From Psychrobacter sp. Cmf 22.2 (GTDB lineage Bacteria; Pseudomonadota; Gammaproteobacteria; Pseudomonadales; Moraxellaceae): 64,000 nucleotides of DNA. This document shows positions 46,118 to 56,622 of this stretch, one piece after another. The position numbers and the translations under genes were made by a program. The stretch covers positions 558,001-622,000 of the forward strand of contig NZ_MRYA01000001.1 of NCBI RefSeq assembly GCF_001921745.1. Direction: 5' to 3'. The notes beneath the pieces were generated by a model that saw only the letters and a program-made list of their open reading frames with translations, did no database searches and had not been told where the DNA came from. How positions within the stretch are numbered: the stretch's first letter is position 1; each line of letters opens with the position of its first letter.

Positions 46118-49111
46118 ATGTATTGGGCAGTTGGCATCTCAAGCATTATAGCGATGGTAGGCGTATTATCAATAGGGACTATGGACTTTGCTCAAGATAG
46201 GCTATTACCATTCAACTTGCCTATCACAAGTTCTCTTATGTGGCTTTTGTTAACCGTAACAACGGTGATTCTTCTTTTTATTCTCCAGCGCAGTGCAGCG
46301 CTATCGTCAGTCAGTAATCACTCCCTCCATAAACATCGAACAAAAGATACCACCGTATTTTATAAGTTTGTCCGTTGTCTACTGATGACTGTCATAGCTA
46401 GTGTGCTGATTATCGGAAGTGCACTACAAGCATTATCGGCCTATCAGCAAGCGGAAGCTACAAAGATTACTAAGACTACGCAGGTACGCGCATGGGTGAC
46501 TATCGAAAGCATTAGCGATAGTGTGTACGACCCTGCGACGAATAGTGGCTATCGGCAAGTGGCAACTTTGCAGGCAATTGAGCCTTTGGTTTCTACATTA
46601 ACTGTGCAAGAGCTACAAACGCAAACACAAGCCTACATTAATAACAGCCTAAGTAATAAAGATTTATATAATAAAGACGTAAATTACGATAGTGATAAAA
46701 GCTTAGAACATCGCGTGTTGCTCAATGCTTATCCTAATCAAACTTCTAATAATACACAGATAACCAATCTCAATAATCTACAGCCTGGTGATCAGCTGTT
46801 TATGACTTTGAAGCTTGCACCTTTGGCTACCTCTGAGCAAACCATCAATAATCCAACAGGTTTCGATAGCTATCGCTGGCTTAGAGGGCGTCACATCGAT
46901 GGTATGGCTGCTATTATTGCCACTGGTGAGCCCATCAGAGCGCTAGACAACTCATCAAAAATCACTGCTTTCGATAATGTCTCTAACTCATTTCTTAACA
47001 GTTTGCGTACTCGTATTGACCAAGGGCGTTGGCAGCTGCGTCAGCATTTTTATGCAGATTGGCTGCAGCAAACGTCATCAGAGCAGCAAGCAAAAGCGGT
47101 AACCTTAAGTTTGCTAACAGGTGATCGTAGCTTAATCAATCGTGATATTAAAGATTTATACCAACTGGCTGGTATCTCGCATCTGTTGGCTATCTCTGGT
47201 ACGCATGTTTTGTTTTTGGCCATCATACTCGCAGGTGCAGCAGTTTGGATGGTAAACCACCGTTGGCCAGCGCTGTATCGTAACATACCGCGCTGGCAGG
47301 TGCGCTGGTGGGTCATGATTGGTGTTGCCTTTATCTATGCGTTGTTTACAGGGTTTGATGTACCAGCTGCACGTACCGCATGGATGCTACTAGCGATAGG
47401 ATTGGTGCGATTAACGCTACTGCCTATTGGTACCATGCGTGTGTTACTTGCGATAGCAGTACTCATGGCTTGGCATGATCCTTATGTATTATGGCAGGCA
47501 GGCTACTGGCTATCGTTTATCGCAGTGGCATTATTATTAAAATATGATAACGCATCACACCAGCAAGATAATGCATCTTCAGTGCCGTATCGTCATAGCG
47601 CTGCTCATAACAACCATGTAAGTGGTACCTTACTAACTCAGATAGGGCTGGCTGGTAAACGCATATTTAAATTGCAGTTTTGGTTATTTATCGCATTGTT
47701 GCCTATTACGTTGTTGTTGTTTGGCAAGGCCTCGTTGTGGGGGCTGTTTATCAACCTATTTGCTATTGGTTTATTCGGCTGGGTCATTGTACCTTTGAAT
47801 CTGTTAGCAGGACTGTGCTATCTGTTATTACCCGCTATAGCAGACAGTATTTGGACATTGGTAAGTATGATGGTTACAAGCCTGCATGAGCTGATAGCGT
47901 GGTTAACGTCATTGCCAGCGTTATCGGACGCTTGGCTGTATACACCAGTAAATATGGCTATATTGCTGATGGCGCTACTGATCATGGTACCATGGTTGCT
48001 ACCACGCGGGCTTATTAGTCGCGGGCTAGCATTACCGCCTCTAAGCTTGTTAGTGATGACGGTATATGCCAATCAGCAGTCCTTAGCGACAACACCTACC
48101 TTATACATATTACCAACTGGTGATCAGTATTTGAGCGCAGCAGTATTGCAGTACCCGATAACACATCAACACATGGATAGTAATATTAGAGACAATAATA
48201 AAAATAATGGTAAAAGAGCGGCGGTTTCAGATACTGTTTACTGGCTATTTTTAGCAGATCATAGACCTTATGGTACAAGAACAATGCCAAGCACAATGAC
48301 TGCAAATGACATCACTGCAAATTTAGTACAACAACTGCGAACGTTATCGATTAAACAGTTAGAAGGCGTCGTCGTCCAAACCAGCGTACCAGCGCTAACC
48401 AATACTTTGTCTGCTAAACAGCAAGAGAGCAAGGTTAAAAGCAGCCCTAAAAATGCTGAGCTACTACCAATGAGCGTCTTACAATTAAACCAAACTACGC
48501 CTATTAATCAGTACTGGCAAGCAGGTCATTACGAGCGCTGGACAGCTTATCAGCAGTTATATCTAGAGCGCAATCAATCCGCGCGAACAACCACGATTAG
48601 CGCGCAAAGCTGCGAGCAAGGTAAAACGTGGCAGCTAGATAACAATGATATGGCAGTACAGGCTATAACGGGCTGGCGTGACATCGATGATAGTAGCGTT
48701 TGGGATTGTACTATAGCGATTGCTAGTAAGCAGCCAATTCGAGTCGTTCGATATGATGCCAATGCCCCACAGCAGTCATTACAGGAAACTGCTCAAACAT
48801 TTATTTCAACTGCATCTGTATCAAAGGCTAGTCCGCAGACCAGTCATAAAAATACCCATCAAAGCGAGACGTTTCAAGCACGTTTGGTTTTAAATGCAGA
48901 TACTCATCAGCGTCTCTGGCAAATGTGGCCACTGCTATGTTCAGATGATTCGTTTGCAGATATTACGAGCTCAGGTTATCCTACGCAGTGGCTTGGTCAC
49001 AGTACGTCACAGGTGACTACTGACATATTAAACCAGCAACAGATTGATGAGATAATCACTTATGATCGTAAGACCTTAGAGATAGCGCTACGTTTTAATG
49101 CTTCACCATAA
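46118..49111 (+). CDS. comEC: DNA-uptake channel protein ComEC/Rec2
   Basis: This 997-residue inner-membrane protein starts at ATG 46118, five bases after TAAGGAG. It has an N-terminal membrane segment, then a DUF4131-like OB region. The competence domain follows, with LTGDRSLINRDIKDLYQLAGISHLLAISGTH split across residues 335-365, and RTAWMLLAIGLVRL and WQAGYWLSFIAVALLL further on. It would carry single-stranded DNA into the cytoplasm during natural transformation. The last 350 residues occupy the place of the metallo-beta-lactamase domain but contain no HxHxDH motif, so nuclease activity is doubtful. Confidence 0.9.
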   Translation: MYWAVGISSIIAMVGVLSIGTMDFAQDRLLPFNLPITSSLMWLLLTVTTVILLFILQRSAALSSVSNHSLHKHRTKDTTVFYKFVRCLLMTVIASVLIIGSALQALSAYQQAEATKITKTTQVRAWVTIESISDSVYDPATNSGYRQVATLQAIEPLVSTLTVQELQTQTQAYINNSLSNKDLYNKDVNYDSDKSLEHRVLLNAYPNQTSNNTQITNLNNLQPGDQLFMTLKLAPLATSEQTINNPTGFDSYRWLRGRHIDGMAAIIATGEPIRALDNSSKITAFDNVSNSFLNSLRTRIDQGRWQLRQHFYADWLQQTSSEQQAKAVTLSLLTGDRSLINRDIKDLYQLAGISHLLAISGTHVLFLAIILAGAAVWMVNHRWPALYRNIPRWQVRWWVMIGVAFIYALFTGFDVPAARTAWMLLAIGLVRLTLLPIGTMRVLLAIAVLMAWHDPYVLWQAGYWLSFIAVALLLKYDNASHQQDNASSVPYRHSAAHNNHVSGTLLTQIGLAGKRIFKLQFWLFIALLPITLLLFGKASLWGLFINLFAIGLFGWVIVPLNLLAGLCYLLLPAIADSIWTLVSMMVTSLHELIAWLTSLPALSDAWLYTPVNMAILLMALLIMVPWLLPRGLISRGLALPPLSLLVMTVYANQQSLATTPTLYILPTGDQYLSAAVLQYPITHQHMDSNIRDNNKNNGKRAAVSDTVYWLFLADHRPYGTRTMPSTMTANDITANLVQQLRTLSIKQLEGVVVQTSVPALTNTLSAKQQESKVKSSPKNAELLPMSVLQLNQTTPINQYWQAGHYERWTAYQQLYLERNQSARTTTISAQSCEQGKTWQLDNNDMAVQAITGWRDIDDSSVWDCTIAIASKQPIRVVRYDANAPQQSLQETAQTFISTASVSKASPQTSHKNTHQSETFQARLVLNADTHQRLWQMWPLLCSDDSFADITSSGYPTQWLGHSTSQVTTDILNQQQIDEIITYDRKTLEIALRFNASP

Positions 49112-49313
49112 AATGATGCCAATTCTGCTAACATCTGTTATCAACATCATAGTATGATGACATTTCACGTTTTCACTATTGAACCATGACAAAAACACCA
49201 CCATACTAAATGACCTAGCCGTACCGATCATTCATGTATTCAAATTTTTTATTATACTTATTTTCTATACCCATCTTTACTTGTTTTAGATCGCTTTTTA
49301 CCTAGGAAGTTAT

Positions 49314-50375
49314 ATGCCCAACTGGCCGCCAGACCCTAACAAACGTCCTGATAATTCAGAAAATCAGCCGGCACCATTGCAACAAATATCGCCTAACCAG
49401 CCAAATGGACAAGAATGGCGTCTTATTGAAAAAACCTTATTAGCCAGTGTAGAAGAGCAGCGCCGCTCAAGGCGTTGGAGTATCTTTTTTAAACTGCTCA
49501 CTTTTGGTTATATTTTACTGCTATTTTTAACGATAGGCCGTAGTTGTAGTAATGATGCGCCATCTGGGCTAGAAGGTATTGATACCAGTAAGCCGCATTT
49601 AGCTGTGGTTGAGTTACAAGGTACGATAAGTAATGCTGATCCTGCAAATGCCTATGATATCAGTAAAGCATTGACGCGTGCCTTTGAAAACAATAACTCA
49701 AAAGCAGTGGCACTTGATATCAACTCACCTGGTGGCTCTCCGGTACAATCAGATGAGATCTGGCAAACTATGATGAATCTACGACAGCAGTACCCAGACA
49801 AAAAGCTGTATGCGGTGATTGGTGATATCGGTGCTTCTGGTGCTTACTATATTGCATCAGCAGCAGATGAGATCTATGTCAATCCATCAAGCTTAGTGGG
49901 CTCTATTGGTGTCATTATGCCAAACTATAACATCGAAGGTTTGATGGATAAAGTAGGTGTCAAAGACCGTACCATTACGGCTGGTGAATATAAAGATATT
50001 CTAAGCTTGTCACGTCCGCTTAGCAGTTATGAAGAGCAGCATGTCGAAGAAGTACTTGCCAATACTCATAAACACTTCATCAATGCTGTAAAAGAAGGTC
50101 GTGGCGATCGTCTTAAAGATCCTGAAGCTAACAACTTATTTTCAGGGTTGTTTTGGACTGGTGAGCAGTCTATCGCATTGGGACTGGCAGACCAATCAGG
50201 TAGTATTGCAAGCTTAGAAAGAGAGTTAAAGTTAGATAACGTGGTAAATTATACGCCGATGGATCCGTTCCAACTGTTCATGGATCGCTTCGCAGTTAAG
50301 CTTGGTGCGGGCGTAGGTTCAAGTATCAATCTTGATGTATTGCCACAAGAAGATGGTAATATCGAGATGCGTTAA
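49314..50375 (+). CDS. S49-family (SppA/SohB-like) membrane serine protease
   Basis: This 353-residue protein starts at ATG 49314 after AGGAAG. One transmembrane helix spans about residues 58-78, and the catalytic domain is probably periplasmic. The nucleophile Ser is in GDIGASGAYYIASAADEI near residue 178, the general base Lys in GEYKDILS near residue 230, and the conserved LDINSPGGSPVQS near residue 135. Single-domain length fits the short SppA (SppA36-type) and SohB class, which degrade leftover signal peptides and membrane proteins. Confidence 0.92.
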   Translation: MPNWPPDPNKRPDNSENQPAPLQQISPNQPNGQEWRLIEKTLLASVEEQRRSRRWSIFFKLLTFGYILLLFLTIGRSCSNDAPSGLEGIDTSKPHLAVVELQGTISNADPANAYDISKALTRAFENNNSKAVALDINSPGGSPVQSDEIWQTMMNLRQQYPDKKLYAVIGDIGASGAYYIASAADEIYVNPSSLVGSIGVIMPNYNIEGLMDKVGVKDRTITAGEYKDILSLSRPLSSYEEQHVEEVLANTHKHFINAVKEGRGDRLKDPEANNLFSGLFWTGEQSIALGLADQSGSIASLERELKLDNVVNYTPMDPFQLFMDRFAVKLGAGVGSSINLDVLPQEDGNIEMR

Positions 50376-50423
50376 ACGTTCCTTTTTCATTTTGAACGGA
50401 TTATATTTAATGTGTATGATTGT

Positions 50424-50455
50424 TGAGGCTGAGCATATATTTATGCTCAGCCTCA
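50424..50455. terminator. 14-bp perfect hairpin after S49 protease gene
   Basis: TGAGGCTGAGCATA (50424-50437) is mirrored exactly at 50442-50455 around TATT. It is a very stable stem, but there is no T tract, so rho-independent termination is not certain. Confidence 0.6.
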
Positions 50456-50546
50456 GTTATATAGACAGTTTAAATTATAAATAAATTACCAAATCAAGCA
50501 CCAAGCTTTTAAAAGCAACCTCTATAAGAAATAATGAGAGCCTGTC

Positions 50547-51434
50547 ATGAGCGAAATCAATTTGCAGACCTTTGCATCATTGCCTGTATCTAACATAACC
50601 CAAAAGCCAGTCATTCATTTTGCGCATGCCAACGGGATGCCAAGTGCGGTCTATCAGCCATTTTTTGAGACGTTGGCCGAATTTTTTACGGTTGAATACA
50701 TACCGATGTTAGGTAGTGATCCAGATTATCCTGTTGATGATCATTGGCGCAGTCTAACCCAGCAAATTGTCGATAGCGTAAAGACTGTCTGTGAGAAGCA
50801 TGGCATCTCAAAAGTAGTGGCAGTGGGTCACTCACTTGGTGCCATGTGTACGTTGCAAGCGTTGTACCGCGCCCCCAATATATTTCATCAAGCAGTACTT
50901 ATGGATCCGCCTTGGGTTTATGGCAAGTCAAGCTTGCTATGGCATGTCGCAAAAACAGCTGACAAGTTGCCCCGAATGAATCATCGACTGATGGATAAGC
51001 TGTCCCCGTCTGGTATCTCTAAGAACCGCCGTGATGTTTGGGACAGTCGTGAAGATGCTTATGAAAAGATGCGTCATAAAGGGTTTTTTAAAAATTTTGA
51101 CGAGCGTAGCTTTGAAGGTTACATTCAGCATGGCTTGTATGAGCGTGCAGATGGCAAAGTCACGTTAGCCATTCCTAAAGACAGCGAGGTTGCTGTATTT
51201 CGTACCAACCCTTCTTGGTACTGGTTGTCACCCAATCGTAGGCCCAAGCCGCCAGTGACGCTCATTATTGGAGAGGATAGTATATTTTTAAAACGCCGTT
51301 TCCCGCAGCAAATCCAAAAGCGCTTAGGTATTCCTTATAAAACCCATGCAGGTGGTCATATGTTTCCGCTTGAACATCCAGAATCTGTTGCACAGCAAGT
51401 GTTAACATTGATTAAGCAGCAATTATTATCTTAA
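50547..51434 (+). CDS. Alpha/beta hydrolase
   Basis: This is a 295-residue hydrolase. The oxyanion region IHFAHANGMPSAVYQPF is near residue 24 and the nucleophile elbow VAVGHSLGAM near residue 92. The acid is probably in IGEDSIFLK, and the His in AGGHMFPLEHPE near residue 275. HANG in place of HG is typical of a subfamily of small lipase/esterase-like proteins in gammaproteobacteria. The substrate is unknown. Confidence 0.85.
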   Translation: MSEINLQTFASLPVSNITQKPVIHFAHANGMPSAVYQPFFETLAEFFTVEYIPMLGSDPDYPVDDHWRSLTQQIVDSVKTVCEKHGISKVVAVGHSLGAMCTLQALYRAPNIFHQAVLMDPPWVYGKSSLLWHVAKTADKLPRMNHRLMDKLSPSGISKNRRDVWDSREDAYEKMRHKGFFKNFDERSFEGYIQHGLYERADGKVTLAIPKDSEVAVFRTNPSWYWLSPNRRPKPPVTLIIGEDSIFLKRRFPQQIQKRLGIPYKTHAGGHMFPLEHPESVAQQVLTLIKQQLLS

Positions 51435-51512
51435 TTGGCGATTAAATACTAATTAAATACTATATATCATAAATACTTATGAGAATTATAAGTTACTGTT
51501 TTGGGTCTTGAT

Positions 51513-52295
51513 ATGTCAAACCGTGCTACTACTGTAAATAATACAGTGACACCGCAACCCAAGCGCCCAGCTTTGTTTTCGCGCTTAGGTGCATTTTCTC
51601 TTGTTATAGGAATGGTCATTGCTTTTTTTATCAGTCAGTTGATAGGAGTATATATCGCAGGCAGGTTATGGCTGCCGGCTACCAAAAGCACAACGATAGG
51701 AGATATATTCTTTTTTGGCAGTAATGATGGGACAGTGGTGAGTGCTTCGATTATTATCAGTTGCCTAATATTGATGGCACTGAGCTATTTGATTGTACGT
51801 GTAAAATCTGGTGATATACGTGAATATTTAGCGATCAAGCCATTTTCCTTTACAATTGGCATTGGTATGTTTGGCATACTGTTAGTGTTCATGATTGGCA
51901 GCCAAACATTGACTTATTGGTTGGATAAGTCACCACTGGCTTTTGTAGATCCTTTATATCAGTCTGTCAGCTCAGTGTGGTTGCTCGTCTTTGCGATGGT
52001 GATTGTCGCACCGATATACGAAGAGTTGGTCTTTCGCGGTATCTTATGGTCGGCTGTTGCAGAGCAGTTTGCGCCAGCGAAGTTGAATGGCGCACTGCTA
52101 GCGAGTATCGTAACCAGCTTTATTTTTGCCGTGATTCACTTGCAGTACGGTATTTATGAAATCACTACTATCATAGTACTAGCATTTATATTTTGCTACG
52201 CGCGTATCAAGTCAGGCTCGTTAGTACTACCTATGTTACTACATATTATCAATAATGGTGTTGCTATGTGGCAGTACCTAACCCAAGTTGGTTAA
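51513..52295 (+). CDS. CPBP-family intramembrane metalloprotease
   Basis: This protein has about 260 residues with the start at ATG 51513 (a TTG at 51501 is also in frame; neither has a strong ribosome site). It has about seven or eight transmembrane helices. The catalytic motifs are EELVFRG near residue 174, FAVIHLQYG near residue 212 and the third motif MLLHIINNGVAMW near residue 247, matching the ABI/CPBP glutamic protease family (Rce1-like). Bacterial members cleave or mature membrane peptides, sometimes bacteriocins. Confidence 0.9.
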   Translation: MSNRATTVNNTVTPQPKRPALFSRLGAFSLVIGMVIAFFISQLIGVYIAGRLWLPATKSTTIGDIFFFGSNDGTVVSASIIISCLILMALSYLIVRVKSGDIREYLAIKPFSFTIGIGMFGILLVFMIGSQTLTYWLDKSPLAFVDPLYQSVSSVWLLVFAMVIVAPIYEELVFRGILWSAVAEQFAPAKLNGALLASIVTSFIFAVIHLQYGIYEITTIIVLAFIFCYARIKSGSLVLPMLLHIINNGVAMWQYLTQVG

Positions 52296-52329
52296 GTAAA
52301 AAATACTTGACCAAAACACGCAGAATAAA

Positions 52330-53301
52330 TTAAGCGTTAGGGTTCAATTGCAAAACTTCGTCGGCAGCTTTTTTGATATCATCAAGTGTCAGCTGCGGCT
52401 TACCGCTTAATGCCTGTCGCCACTTGCGAGCACCGGGCAATCCTTGAAATAACCCCAAGTAATGCCGCGCCATCGTCGATAGTGTCTCACCTTTTATAAG
52501 CTGTTCCTCTAAATACGGATACAGCTGCGCTAAAATATCTGAACGTTTAGGTATCGGCTGATCCCATAAGCTATTAGCTTCTGCTAATAGATAAGGGTTA
52601 TGATAAAAAGCCCGTCCAATCATTACCCCATCGATATATTGTAAGTGCGTGGCAATATCAGCGACAGTCTCGATACCACCATTAATCTCAATATCAAGCT
52701 CTGGAAAGTCCTGCTTAAGACGATAAACATCATCATAACGTAATGGCGGTATCTCGCGGTTTTGCTTAGGGCTCAACCCCTGTAGCCAAGCTGTGCGCGC
52801 ATGCACGATAAAACGCGTACAACCAGCGTCAGCTACCGTCTTTACAAAATCTGCCATAAACTCATAACTGTCAAAATCATCAATACCGATGCGATGTTTG
52901 ACGGTTACTGGAATATCTACAGCCGCCTGCATGTGCGTTACTAAGTTGGCCACAGTGTTAGGCTCTGCCATTAGGCAGGCACCGATTTTGTTATGTTGTA
53001 CACGATCAGAGGGGCAGCCAACGTTGATATTGACTTCATCGTAATTATGCTGCTGAGCAAATTCAGCGCATTGAGTCATCTCGGTAGTATCTGCGCCGCC
53101 AAGCTGCAGTACCACAGGATGCTCTAATGCATCAAAGCGTAAGTGCCGCGCACGATTGCCATAAATAAGTGCGCCAGTGCTGATCATCTCGGTGTACAGA
53201 TACACTTGCGGGTTAAACAATCGCGCAAAGTAACGATAATCCGTCGTTGTCCAGTCAATCATCGGAGCAACTGAAAGACGTTTATTGGTCATATCAACCA
53301 T
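52330..53301 (-). CDS. dusA: tRNA dihydrouridine(20/20a) synthase
   Basis: This 323-residue FMN enzyme reduces uridines 20 and 20a in the tRNA D-loop. It has SVAPMIDWTTTDYRYF at the start, YTEMISTGALI near residue 38, LQLGG near residue 67 and the catalytic Cys in NVGCPSDRVQ near residue 98. HRIGIDDFDSYEF and FIVHARTAWLQGLSPK are DusA-specific, with EINGGI following. Sequence lines up with E. coli DusA along nearly the whole length. AAGG is present ten bases before ATG 53301. Confidence 0.95.
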   Translation of the reverse strand: MVDMTNKRLSVAPMIDWTTTDYRYFARLFNPQVYLYTEMISTGALIYGNRARHLRFDALEHPVVLQLGGADTTEMTQCAEFAQQHNYDEVNINVGCPSDRVQHNKIGACLMAEPNTVANLVTHMQAAVDIPVTVKHRIGIDDFDSYEFMADFVKTVADAGCTRFIVHARTAWLQGLSPKQNREIPPLRYDDVYRLKQDFPELDIEINGGIETVADIATHLQYIDGVMIGRAFYHNPYLLAEANSLWDQPIPKRSDILAQLYPYLEEQLIKGETLSTMARHYLGLFQGLPGARKWRQALSGKPQLTLDDIKKAADEVLQLNPNA

Positions 53302-53448
53302 GATTGTTGAGCCTTAATATTTTGTTTTTAAGCGTTTGTATGAGATATAACGAAACAATCGTGTCATTACATCTAACGCTTGATTAAAAAGTCTATCAAA
53401 CAAGCGCAGTAAGTAATCAGACGATAAGTAAAATGAATAATAACAAAG

Positions 53449-54750
53449 CTAGATTAACTGATTGATTCTTTTATATTCGGGCAGGTTATAAAAATAAAAT
53501 CCCATTATAATGCCAATCAAGCCGATAAAAGCGATATACAGTGCGGGCGAAAAGCTTACAAACGTAGTGGCATAGCCAAGACCAAAAGGTACGGATACGC
53601 CTACAAGAGCATAGGTCACGTTGTAACAAAATCCCATTCCTGTCAGACGTACATTGGTGGGGAATAATTGGACAAAGATAGCAGGTACCATTCCCACGAT
53701 GCCAGCGCAAAACCCTAAAAGGGCATACATGATCAGAATATAATCACCGCCAGCTTGCATATGATAAAAAAACGCAAACATCTGAGCAATGAGTAGAACA
53801 GAACCAACTACCAAAATTTTACCAAAATTCTGGTAGTTGGATAATATTCCATAGAATACGCAGCCAAAGATCATAAACACAATGCCCAAACTGTGTGAAA
53901 ACCCAAATAGATCTTTGTCTAAAGCAAACCGTAATTCAATTAAGTCTGGGAGTAGTAGTATGATGACAGTTGTAATGCTAGATATAACCAAAGTTAGCAT
54001 CATACCGATAAACATTGAATGCTTACAATGTTTAAAGAGCAAGGTAAAAGGTTGATTGATATGACTATTAGGTTTTGACTTTGTTAGCTCTAAAAAGAAT
54101 GGTGACTCATCAAGAAAACGCCATACAAGTAGAGGTAAAAAGCTTAGAATCGCTGCAATAAGAAATGGCAAACGCCAGCCGTAACTGGTCAGCTCTGTAG
54201 GAGTCATAGAGCCAGTAAGCCATACAAAAAAAGCATTAGAAAACAGCACACCTATAAAAAAGCTTGCCGTCACATAACTACAGCTCACTGATAGATACTG
54301 CCGCGGTACATGCTCTGCGACAAAAACCCAAGCCAATGGTACATAAAGGCCAAATGCCATACCTTGTATAAGCCTAAGGAGAATGAACAGAACTGGCGCT
54401 AAAATGCCCCATTGTGCATACGTTGGTAAAAACGCTATCGCCAGCAAACTGCCTGCAATGATAGACATACTGATTAATAAAGTAGGCTTACGCCCTTTGA
54501 TATCGCCATAACGTCCAAGAATAATGCCACCAAGAGGTCGTGCCAGATACCCTACTGCGAATAGTCCAAGTCCTCGTAGTCTTATAGTATCAGTGTTAGA
54601 ACTAGGAGGGAAAAAAGCAGACGATACGATGTCTGCGATATATAAATAAATTAGAAAGTCAAAAAAAGCAACAGCGCTGCAAAAGCAGACAAACAGAACG
54701 GTACTTTTGTCTTTAGAGGTCATCAGGGCATATTGAGAACGAGAGGGCAT
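53449..54750 (-). CDS. MFS transporter, metabolite:H+ symporter (MHS/ProP-like) group
   Basis: This 433-residue protein has 12 transmembrane helices. The MHS features are FFDFLIYLY in helix 1, the loop GRYGDIKGRKPTLLI, LRLIQGMAFG in helix 4 and YGWRLPFLIAA before the central loop. The family imports small carboxylates, betaine or proline with protons. No neighbour identifies the substrate. The gene is monocistronic. Confidence 0.87.
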   Translation of the reverse strand: MPSRSQYALMTSKDKSTVLFVCFCSAVAFFDFLIYLYIADIVSSAFFPPSSNTDTIRLRGLGLFAVGYLARPLGGIILGRYGDIKGRKPTLLISMSIIAGSLLAIAFLPTYAQWGILAPVLFILLRLIQGMAFGLYVPLAWVFVAEHVPRQYLSVSCSYVTASFFIGVLFSNAFFVWLTGSMTPTELTSYGWRLPFLIAAILSFLPLLVWRFLDESPFFLELTKSKPNSHINQPFTLLFKHCKHSMFIGMMLTLVISSITTVIILLLPDLIELRFALDKDLFGFSHSLGIVFMIFGCVFYGILSNYQNFGKILVVGSVLLIAQMFAFFYHMQAGGDYILIMYALLGFCAGIVGMVPAIFVQLFPTNVRLTGMGFCYNVTYALVGVSVPFGLGYATTFVSFSPALYIAFIGLIGIIMGFYFYNLPEYKRINQLI

Positions 54751-54981
54751 AATTGATCACGCATCCACATATAAAAGTGGTTGTTAAGACGGTCATCGTA
54801 GAGATAACCGACCATCATAAAAAGTAGCAAACCAACATGGGTATATGCTGATTTGCCAAAGAAATAAGTTAGAACGTTTTGATTAAAAAAGATTTTAACG
54901 AAAATATCTTGCGACTATGTAATGAATAACGACGTAATGAATAATGACATTGATAACATTAAAAGAAGACATAGTTAATAT

Positions 54982-56622
54982 TTATAACAACCAATCAATA
55001 GGCAACCAAGACATGATAGTCAGCCATAAATGATCAGTAAAATCTACTTTTGGTTCTGAATCATACACCACTTTCTCTCCATCTTCGAGCGTATGCCATT
55101 GTAATTGATGGTTATCTATTAATTTTACTTCATAGGCTTGGCTCAATAGATCATCACTGAGTGCTGCATGTAGTTGTCTTGCCAGCTCATCGTCACTGAT
55201 AATCACGCCCATTTCGGTGTTAATATTAGCTGAGCGCGGGTCAACATTATAGGAACCAATAAAGACTTGATGGTCATCTACAGCGAAAGTCTTTGCATGT
55301 AGGCTGGTTGACGACTGACTGCGCGCTTTCCACAGTTTGTTTTCGCGCTTTTCTTCACTAGCGGTTGATTTTAGCTCATATATTTTAACGCCAGCAGCGA
55401 GTAAGTGAGGGCGCCACTTACTATAGCCAGAATGAACCGCGGTTACATCAGTTGCATTAAAAGAGTTGGTCAAAATCTTTATATCAATTCCTGATTCTGC
55501 TAGTTGTACTAACGTGTCTACCCCAGCTTTAGTTGGGACAAAATAGGACGAAATTATGGTTAGCTTTTCAGACGGGCTACCAAGTAGTGTCCTTAATTGA
55601 TGGACTAAGTTGCTGTCAGTAGGGACGGTTTTGGTCAATTTGCCCACATCATCGCTTAAGAACTGCATATCTGTCCAACGAAATGGTACACGCTTATTGA
55701 TAAGGTCGGTATCGATAGATGAGTCTTCAATAGCTGTTTTATAGGTCGCTAAACTACTGCTGGTACGGCTCTTCTCATCTCCATCTAATTTATCTAAACC
55801 TGACAAAAAATTACTGGTAGCGCCTTTATCAAGAGTCACTAGCGTTTCTATATCGAAGGATATAGGAGCTGACCAATAGCTTATAAAACTGTTGTCAATA
55901 TCGGCTACTACTTTGCCAATGAGTAGCACGTCTAGGTCAGCAAATTGACTGCTTTGATCATTACTAAGGTACTCGTTACCAATATTGCGTCCTCCGATAA
56001 CGGTGATTTGTTTATCAAAGGTCATGCTTTTATTATGCATGCGTCTGTTGATACGCGGCAAACCAGTAACGAAGTTCAACGCTTGAACTTTACGATGCAT
56101 CAAAGGGTTGATAATGCGTACAGCGATATTTGGATGACTGGCAAAACGTAACAAGTGCTGATCAAGCTTTGAATTGTTATTAAAATCATCAAGTAGTAAG
56201 CGTACGATTACCCCGCGCTCAGCAGCTTTCCACAAATCTTTTAGCAACAGTTGGCCTGCTTGGTCATCGTGCCAAATATAGTACTGCACATCAATACTAC
56301 GAGTAGCCATATCAGTCAGAATACTCCGCGAGGCGAAAGCATTTGCTCCAGTGACAATAGGATGATAACCCGATAGCTCAGGATGAATATCGTTTTGTTC
56401 ACTGATGGCTGCCACTAAGTCGTTGTTATTAATGATGCTATTTTTGCCTTCATTATCCAAGCTACTGTCTTGTTGGTATAAAGCATTGACACGCGCTGAT
56501 AACGCTTGGCTTTCAGGCAGATGCGGCTGTTTTGGCAAGCTTTGGCATCCACTAAGACCTAATGTTAGACCAAGTGTTAGACTCAGTGACAAGCTGCTCG
56601 GCTCTCTACTTAACATCGACAT
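54982..56622 (-). CDS. Phospholipase D-family lipoprotein (cardiolipin synthase C-like)
   Basis: This protein has 546 residues from ATG 56622, which has AAGGTA upstream; a longer frame to 56694 is rejected because it hides the signal sequence. The lipobox LGLSGC puts the lipidated Cys at residue 26. Two HKD motifs follow: HNKSMTFDKQ near residue 218 and HAKTFAVDDHQVFIGSYN near residue 446. This matches ClsC-type enzymes, which make cardiolipin from phosphatidylglycerol and phosphatidylethanolamine in E. coli; a secreted nuclease or phospholipase role cannot be excluded. Confidence 0.85.
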   Translation of the reverse strand: MSMLSREPSSLSLSLTLGLTLGLSGCQSLPKQPHLPESQALSARVNALYQQDSSLDNEGKNSIINNNDLVAAISEQNDIHPELSGYHPIVTGANAFASRSILTDMATRSIDVQYYIWHDDQAGQLLLKDLWKAAERGVIVRLLLDDFNNNSKLDQHLLRFASHPNIAVRIINPLMHRKVQALNFVTGLPRINRRMHNKSMTFDKQITVIGGRNIGNEYLSNDQSSQFADLDVLLIGKVVADIDNSFISYWSAPISFDIETLVTLDKGATSNFLSGLDKLDGDEKSRTSSSLATYKTAIEDSSIDTDLINKRVPFRWTDMQFLSDDVGKLTKTVPTDSNLVHQLRTLLGSPSEKLTIISSYFVPTKAGVDTLVQLAESGIDIKILTNSFNATDVTAVHSGYSKWRPHLLAAGVKIYELKSTASEEKRENKLWKARSQSSTSLHAKTFAVDDHQVFIGSYNVDPRSANINTEMGVIISDDELARQLHAALSDDLLSQAYEVKLIDNHQLQWHTLEDGEKVVYDSEPKVDFTDHLWLTIMSWLPIDWLL

